Below, piece by piece: positions 59,120 through 64,000 of a stretch of DNA of 64,000 nt (position 1 is the first letter of the stretch; the number at the start of each line of letters is the position of its first letter). This stretch comes from Emmonsiellopsis sp. PD_33 (Eukaryota > Ascomycota > Eurotiomycetes > Onygenales > Ajellomycetaceae), in NCBI GenBank assembly GCA_032988165.1, contig JANTQF010000200.1, positions 1 to 64,000 of the forward strand. Direction: 5' to 3'. Position numbers and translations under genes: made by a program. The notes beneath the pieces were generated by a model. The model saw only the letters and a program-made list of their open reading frames with translations, did no database searches and was not told the DNA's origin.

Positions 59120-60328
59120 TTATAACCCCAAACCACTGTCTTCAACCGTCTCCACCCCTTTGCATGCGACCAATATCAATTTCTCAAATGACTCTACCTC
59201 CCTCGGCGCGCAAAGCCAACGATCGGTGAATTCGCTGTACGCCACCGTCTTGCTCGGATTGGCAAGCTGAAGATACCCATCCTGCGAGACCCAAGCGGTC
59301 GATTCGGAAGACACGGGTAACATTTGCAAGGTGGGAAACGCCAGGCAGATGCCGCGAGTCAAGATCGAGTAAACACCACAGAGTAAAAACGTGATGAGAA
59401 CCGTCCGGCGAGTACACTCTGCCAGAATCCAGCTATGCCAATCGAGCTTGCCGTCTCGAATATCGGATTGAGCTCGCCGGAGGAGATGCAGAGCCCGCGT
59501 CATCAGCAAGTTCTCCTGCAATTCTGCCATAACTCGTTGCTCTACTCCGCCATAGAACAGCCGTATGATATGATACAACACGAGCGCCTGCAGTTTCGCC
59601 AAGTCTTGGATGACCTCTTCATCTGGGAGGTGGAGAATCTCGAGTACTTCTGCATCCAAGACCTTGAAAATCATTGACCGATTATCTTCGTTCATCGACC
59701 TGCATGCAGCAGCGGAAACAGTGAAGGCTGCTCGCACTGGCCGTGGCAATGCACCAAGATAGAGCTGCTCGTGGATGAAGACATTGTTCCCTCTTCGGGC
59801 AAATTCCTCCGGGCAAGCTTTCAAGTGTGCAATCATCCATTGCCAGGTTTGTGTGTTTCCCATCAAGGGTTGTAAGTCGCCGAGAGGGCCTATCAGGTTG
59901 GGTATCATAATATTCATCACCTCCGGCGAGATCACTGGTGAAGGCGTGGGTTGAGCCAGGTTGAGATCGGGACTCTCATGACCTAAGCCTGGTTCTTGCT
60001 CAAGAAACCGATCAACATCATCGGAGACGCAGCTAGTGAATGAATAAGGGAATGCTCCTTGGTCAGGAGCAGGCTGGTAGACAACAATACCGTTTCCTAC
60101 TTCCTGGGGACATGGCGTTGCATTATCAGCGGGTTCCGGTGGTGGAAGTGGATAGTGGCAGAGCTTGTTGAGCCTCTGGCAGGCCATGCAGACAGGATAC
60201 GAGCGATCGCACTTTTGCCGCCTTTTGAAGCATGCGTCGCACGACCTTCGACGAAGTGACATGTTACTTATCAATCTGCAGTCATTAGAGAAGCCACTCG
60301 AACTTGGGGTTTCCTTTCCAGGCGACAA
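59120..60328 (-). CDS. Zn2Cys6 (Gal4-type) transcription factor
   Basis: A 402-residue nuclear regulator. The binuclear zinc cluster is complete: C30-x2-C33-x6-C40-x6-C47-x2-C50-x6-C57, with a basic FKRRQK stretch for DNA contact. An acidic, Pro-rich linker with QPAPDQ and PTPSPVISP follows. The C-terminal half is mainly helical (from about residue 160), as in fungal regulators with a divergent C-terminal domain. The frame is uninterrupted. Met23 (60,262), giving MSLRRRSCDAC, is a plausible alternative start and resembles common starts of this family. It converges on the NmrA-like gene and may control it or a nearby pathway; this is inference from position only. A MITE lies about 100 bp upstream. 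Confidence 0.9.
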   Translation of the reverse strand: MSPGKETPSSSGFSNDCRLISNMSLRRRSCDACFKRRQKCDRSYPVCMACQRLNKLCHYPLPPPEPADNATPCPQEVGNGIVVYQPAPDQGAFPYSFTSCVSDDVDRFLEQEPGLGHESPDLNLAQPTPSPVISPEVMNIMIPNLIGPLGDLQPLMGNTQTWQWMIAHLKACPEEFARRGNNVFIHEQLYLGALPRPVRAAFTVSAAACRSMNEDNRSMIFKVLDAEVLEILHLPDEEVIQDLAKLQALVLYHIIRLFYGGVEQRVMAELQENLLMTRALHLLRRAQSDIRDGKLDWHSWILAECTRRTVLITFLLCGVYSILTRGICLAFPTLQMLPVSSESTAWVSQDGYLQLANPSKTVAYSEFTDRWLCAPREVESFEKLILVACKGVETVEDSGLGL

Positions 60329-60426
60329 GAAACGGGCGAGGTATTCCGCTTACAAATCCTTGGTACAGCACTGAACAAACCTCACTATCAAACAGCAACA
60401 AGAAATCTTCCGATCCTCCTCAACTA

Positions 60427-60642
60427 CAGTGCTTGGCCAGAAGTTTGAAACCCCCCTCTACCACACTAGTCCAGAAGTAGTATAAATAGATTTAGTTAGT
60501 TGGCAATGTAGAGCCACATGACATTTGTTTACATAGAGGGCTGTTGCCCCTCAACACATTTGATACCATAAACTGTGACCTGACCATACTGCTTTTGGCC
60601 TAGCATGGCAGAGGGGGGTTTCAAACTTCTGGCCAAGCACTG
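60427..60642. mobile_element. Tc1/mariner-type MITE, 216 bp
   Basis: A 43 bp terminal inverted repeat (60,427-60,469 and 60,600-60,642) starts CAGTGCTTGGCCAGAAGTTT. The first 33 bases are identical and the remaining differences are three transitions. It is flanked by TA on both sides (60,425-60,426 and 60,643-60,644), the Tc1/mariner target duplication. It has no coding capacity. It lies in the shared upstream region of the Zn2Cys6 gene and the small gene at 61,185, nearer the former. Confidence 0.93.
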
Positions 60643-60644
60643 TA

Positions 60645-61184
60645 TGATAGACTTGGATGATAACTGGCCCTAGAAAATAAGAGGGGGGAAGTGCCTTTTG
60701 TATCCCTTCGGTTGCTGACCGCCTCCGCAGCTTCTGGATCACAGTAGGCAGGGACGGCATTCGGTTTTAAAGCCGCCGCAAGCGTCGGGTAAGTTAACCT
60801 CTAGGTAGTTACCTGGATGTCCCCTCCCCGCACCCCTATAACTTATAAGGGTAGCCCGTAGGCCGCGCCCCCGGAAGTTCGAGTACTCCCTATATACACT
60901 TTGGGCAGTTTTGTTTTGGTCTGCTCAGTTTGCCGCATTTGGTCAGTTAGCTTTAACTGTCTGTCTTGTTTGCTTTATTTGCTTTATTTGCTCTATTTGT
61001 TTGGTTTGCATTGCCTTGGCACGCTAAGGCATTTTGGGACAGTGAAATAGACTCCAGTCACCATCATCCACTCCAACTCCTCATCACCACCCATCTCCAA
61101 GTCGCAACTAGACACAGCATAACTACCCACTTCTTGCATATTCTCCCTGTCCTTCAATAGTCTTGGGATATCCACATAGCAGCC
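60645..61184 (+). promoter_or_regulatory. Intergenic region upstream of the small gene
   Basis: No supported gene. A short imperfect palindrome, CCCTATAACTTATAAGGG, lies at about 60,834-60,851. A repeated GTTAACCTCTAGGTAGTTACC motif near 60,790-60,812 has palindromic character and may be another MITE remnant. The tract 60,968-61,006 is an imperfect TTTGC/TTTGT repeat. A CT-rich leader precedes the ATG at 61,185. No clear TATA box is seen. Confidence 0.4.
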
Positions 61185-61554
61185 ATGTCTGCATCCTTTA
61201 ATCCACACCCAGTGTGTCCAATCCCCATACAGTATGATGTCTCTGCTCGGGTCAATGAACTTCGAGCCATGATCAGCAACCCGGCCATCAGTGAAGCACA
61301 AAAAACAAATTTGCATGCCGCTATCAATCTGTATGACCAAGGTGTTCTCCCGGGGCCGTCGAAATTCATCCAAGACGGCAAGGTTGTTGAGCTGAGAGAC
61401 GTTGATGTTTTCCGTGCTTGGTGGTCTGAGGTGTGTTCCTGTCCCTCTCCATTTCAACGCCCATCTACTTATTCTAGTTCTCTAGGGATATGGGCAACAA
61501 CTGTCATCACAGGTCGTACTGCCTGATCTGTCTTCCGGGGTGGGTGTGGTCTGA
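61185..61554 (+). CDS. Small unrecognised protein, probably two exons
   Basis: The first exon (61,185-61,430) encodes 82 residues of ordinary composition starting MSASFNPHPVCPIPIQYD, including NPAISEAQKTNLHAAINLYD. It is probably soluble, with no signal peptide or membrane segment. A GTGTGT donor follows at 61,431. With the acceptor TAG ending at 61,485 the protein is 104 residues and stops at 61,554. With the acceptor ending at 61,477 another frame adds a Cys-rich tail of about 60 residues. Read without splicing, the frame ends at 61,526. The ATG lies in GCAGCCATG context. The long opposite frame (61,457-60,993) is probably its shadow. Function unknown. Confidence 0.6.
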
Positions 61555-62007
61555 GAGAGTGGGCGCTTGCTTTGCCCGGATATCACTTCTTGAGATTGGA
61601 TATATACTAAATGCACGGATGCTGAGCTTGACCCAGTCAAATTGTCAATGCTTACCTCAGGGATGATTTCAAAGAAAACACTTGAAACTGCTAATGATGA
61701 AACCCTCCACTGGACCCTATGATAGCGCTGGGATTGATACAAGAAACACTTCTTTACGGAGTCTTTTCGATTCTTGACCTGGAGACAAATACCAAGCCCT
61801 GGCCTCTTTTCAGCATTACATCCATGAACCGTCCCCCTTAAGCAGGCCGAGATGATCAAAAAATCATCACATATAATGCTAGCTAGCACTTATCGTTCTT
61901 GCTGATGTATAAAATAGGCGCTTTTGCATGCTTAACTGTTGACACGTGCCCTTGATTTGAGATTAGGCGTGTTTAATTAACAATATCTATTAATCAATAT
62001 CTAGCTA
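61555..62007. other. Intergenic region between convergent genes
   Basis: About 450 bp between the small gene and the end of the mannosidase gene. It probably holds both 3' UTRs. The minus-strand frame at 61,889-61,482 has no family features and overlaps the small gene. No terminator consensus can be fixed. Confidence 0.45.
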
Positions 62008-63897
62008 TCAGTGGACCCCTGTCCCCCAACCCGTCGGGACATCACTCATTTCCCAGTCAATCCTCCGCGCGTCGAGGATTTCCGCATGCTTGAGGACGGG
62101 GCTGACGACCTCCCGCCCGTCAATCCGGAGGCTCTTCACATATGGCTTTGTAGGAGCACTAGGGGCGCTGATCACTAGCGTGCGTTCCTTACTACCCTCT
62201 CCGCCTACTACTCCCCCTGTTCTCACGCCGGCGGGTAGGCGAATAGTCACCTTTTCAAAAAACGGCGCGCCAGCAACATACTCATCGCTGGCGGGGTTGA
62301 CCGGGTAAAAGCCAAGCGCAGAGAAAACATACCACGCGCTCATCTGTCCTAGATCCTCGTTCCCGCTCAGCCCGCCACTTGTGTTGTTGTAATTTTCCCA
62401 TGCCAGCGCCCGCACCGTCTCCGACGCCAGTTCTGGATACCCGATGGTGGAGTAAAAGTACGGCACATGGTGACTGGGCTCGTTGCTGTGCTCATTATGC
62501 CCTTCCTTGAAATATGTATCCATTCTCGTTCGCATTTGCTCCCGGCCACCAAACAACTTGGCCAACCCTTCTACATCATGCATCACGTCAAAGGTATATA
62601 CCCAGTCGTTGCCCTCCGTCCAGCCCCATTCGCGATTCGCCCATGTGCCATTGGCATTGCGCGCCTGCATGAAACTTGTCTCGTTGTTCCACAAGTTGGC
62701 GTAGTTCATGCTGCGCGATAGCAGCGCCTGGGCTTCTTCTTCCTCGCCTACATGCTGCGCGACGACCGCACAAGCGTAGTCGTTGAAGGCATAGTCCAGC
62801 GTGCGGCTCGCCGACTCGGCCCACCGGTCATTCGGCACCCACCCAAGATCCATATACCCAGTGAGGCCCGCGCGCGCCTCGTACGGGGTGTCAGGCTCAC
62901 GGTCGTAATTGAGAAGCTCCGTGTCCCTGTCCGGTGGTGTGTAAGCATCCTTTTTAACAGCAGCCCACGCCTTGGCGACATCAAACCCACGGAACCCACG
63001 CTCGAGTGCATTGGCTAGCACGACATCTGCGTTCGTCGCGATCATGATGTTCGTCTCGACAAGATTTGCCCACATGGGCAGCCAGCCGGACCAGTCGAAG
63101 ATGCGCAGCAGCGAACGCATCATGGAATTGATGCGCTCCGGCGCGAAGATGGTCAGGAGCGAGTGCTCTGCGCGATATGTGTCCCATATCGACCATGACT
63201 GGTAGTATGAGTCGTTATCTGTGTGCACACTATCCGTGTAGCCCGAATAGTAGATCCGCGGTGCGTCTTTTTCGCAGCTTGTTGGTTCAGAATAGTCGTT
63301 TGGATATTGAAGGGCGTGGAAGAGGCCTGTGTACCATATCGTCCGCGGATCATGTTCTGTATCTGTCTCATTGACACCTTCGATGGTCACGCGATCCAGA
63401 TACCCGAGCCAGGCGGATTTGAGGTTTTCGACTGTATGCTCAAATGGCGTGCCGTCCGGTATCTCGATGTCGAGATTCTTGCGCGCCTGTTCAATGCTGA
63501 CGTATGAGACGCCAGTGCGGATCTCGACTCGTGGTGTGCTAGTTCTGAACTTGACATATGCACCGGAGAAATTCCCAGTGATTTCTTTGACACCATCTGA
63601 TACGTTTGCGCCCATCGTAACCCCGTACGAGGCGAAGGGTTCTGAGAATCGAGAAACGAAGTAACCCTTGAATGAGGGCGCGTGGTCCGGCCCTAAACGG
63701 TAGTCCTGACGCTCTGGATTGAAACCAGATATCTCGCGCCTTTCAACGTCAATCTGGACATGTCCAGTCCAGTTTCTGCGGGTAGCTTGGAGAAATATGT
63801 ACGGGTCAGCCCGGTCCTCTTCCCCCTGACCATATTCGGCATTATCTGCGAAATCAACCCGAAGATGTCCAACATGCGCAGAAGCAGACATTGCCAC
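62008..63897 (-). CDS. GH92 alpha-mannosidase, C-terminal exon (partial gene)
   Basis: A 629-residue frame covering most of a glycoside hydrolase family 92 enzyme. These calcium-dependent exo-alpha-mannosidases remove mannose from N-glycans or mannoproteins, usually after secretion. Conserved signatures are WSIWDTYRAE (235-244), the WTEGNDWVYTFDVMHD segment whose Glu428 fits the general acid, NEPSHHVPYFY (472-482), and SGNEDLGQMSAWYVFSALGF (511-530). The frame is intact to its TAA. Family members are about 750-800 residues, so the N-terminal part is missing. The frame opens directly after TAG with GTG, which is a splice acceptor and not a start; upstream exons continue beyond the window. Signal peptide not visible. 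The gene converges on the small gene. Confidence 0.9.
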   Translation of the reverse strand: MAMSASAHVGHLRVDFADNAEYGQGEEDRADPYIFLQATRRNWTGHVQIDVERREISGFNPERQDYRLGPDHAPSFKGYFVSRFSEPFASYGVTMGANVSDGVKEITGNFSGAYVKFRTSTPRVEIRTGVSYVSIEQARKNLDIEIPDGTPFEHTVENLKSAWLGYLDRVTIEGVNETDTEHDPRTIWYTGLFHALQYPNDYSEPTSCEKDAPRIYYSGYTDSVHTDNDSYYQSWSIWDTYRAEHSLLTIFAPERINSMMRSLLRIFDWSGWLPMWANLVETNIMIATNADVVLANALERGFRGFDVAKAWAAVKKDAYTPPDRDTELLNYDREPDTPYEARAGLTGYMDLGWVPNDRWAESASRTLDYAFNDYACAVVAQHVGEEEEAQALLSRSMNYANLWNNETSFMQARNANGTWANREWGWTEGNDWVYTFDVMHDVEGLAKLFGGREQMRTRMDTYFKEGHNEHSNEPSHHVPYFYSTIGYPELASETVRALAWENYNNTSGGLSGNEDLGQMSAWYVFSALGFYPVNPASDEYVAGAPFFEKVTIRLPAGVRTGGVVGGEGSKERTLVISAPSAPTKPYVKSLRIDGREVVSPVLKHAEILDARRIDWEMSDVPTGWGTGVH

Positions 63898-64000
63898 CTA
63901 TTTAAACACCTCGTTAGCGCTGGCTAAGCGGTACCGACGTAGAAGTTTGGGCAGCCTGGACACAACTGGCTTGGTGAACTTTGCATCAAACCCGTCCTCT
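63898..64000 (-). other. Intron and further coding sequence of the GH92 gene
   Basis: On the minus strand, the acceptor TAG (63,900-63,898) is preceded by GCTAAC, a fungal branch-site sequence, about 14 bases upstream of the acceptor. A donor GTACCG lies near 63,933, giving an intron of about 36 bp, unusually short. Another donor, GTGTCC near 63,961, keeps an open frame from the window edge in phase with the exon. The true donor is undecided. Confidence 0.55.

Noticed and set aside
60865..60885. TTCGAGT segment resembling a tRNA T-arm
   Set aside because: The flanking bases do not form a five-pair stem, and no anticodon or acceptor stem could be built on either strand.
60993..61457. 154-codon minus-strand frame
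   Set aside because: It overlaps the small + strand gene, whose composition, start context and splice site are better. It has no family features.
61482..61889. 135-codon minus-strand frame between convergent genes
   Set aside because: No domain, poor composition, and it overlaps the second exon of the small gene.

Overview
The window looks like a chromosome segment of a filamentous ascomycete (Pezizomycotina). It carries typical mould genes (a Zn2Cys6 regulator, an NmrA-like protein, a GH92 mannosidase), short introns with fungal splice signals, and a large AT-rich block of transposons mutated by C-to-T changes of the repeat-induced point mutation (RIP) type. CpG-poor repeats have been reported in some Onygenales, so that order is possible, but the sequence alone does not settle it.

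Bases 1-57,380 are nested, decayed transposons almost without CpG. The scaffold is three same-direction copies of a Ty3/Gypsy chromovirus, called here Gypsy-2 A (1,122-21,305), B (21,306-45,158) and C (45,159-50,482). Other elements sit inside them. Gypsy-1 copy B (2,455-8,074) interrupts the reverse transcriptase of A. A 7.9 kb Helitron (10,313-18,247) interrupts the integrase of A. A 5.6 kb hAT transposon (22,980-28,581) interrupts the reverse transcriptase of B. An 11.5 kb element of a third Gypsy family, Gypsy-3 (32,553-44,004), sits in the 3' part of B. A 519 bp hAT-type MITE (47,436-47,954) sits in C. A second copy of the MITE (885-1,121) lies at the start of A and is cut by Gypsy-1 copy A (1-884). 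Gypsy-1 copy C (50,923-56,485) sits in apparently unique DNA. Most junctions are fixed by target duplications, and several by an uninterrupted paralogous site in this same window. No element here looks able to move: every reverse transcriptase has lost a catalytic aspartate and most frames carry stops.

At 57,381 CpG returns abruptly and ordinary genes begin: an NmrA-like protein (58,028-58,996, +), a convergent Zn2Cys6 transcription factor (60,328-59,120, -), a 216 bp Tc1/mariner-type MITE just upstream of that regulator, a small unrecognised gene (61,185-about 61,554, +), and the 3' part of a GH92 alpha-mannosidase gene (63,897-62,008, -) whose upstream exons leave the window.

The less ordinary parts are the nearly complete CpG loss with a sharp edge, the loss of the same catalytic residue in all five reverse transcriptases, a Helitron with a Cys-rich N-terminal array, an accessory gene and non-canonical ends, 4.2 kb of unrecognised coding-like sequence between integrase and 3' LTR in Gypsy-3, and an antisense gene conserved in the 3' part of Gypsy-2. 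All comparisons were made by eye.
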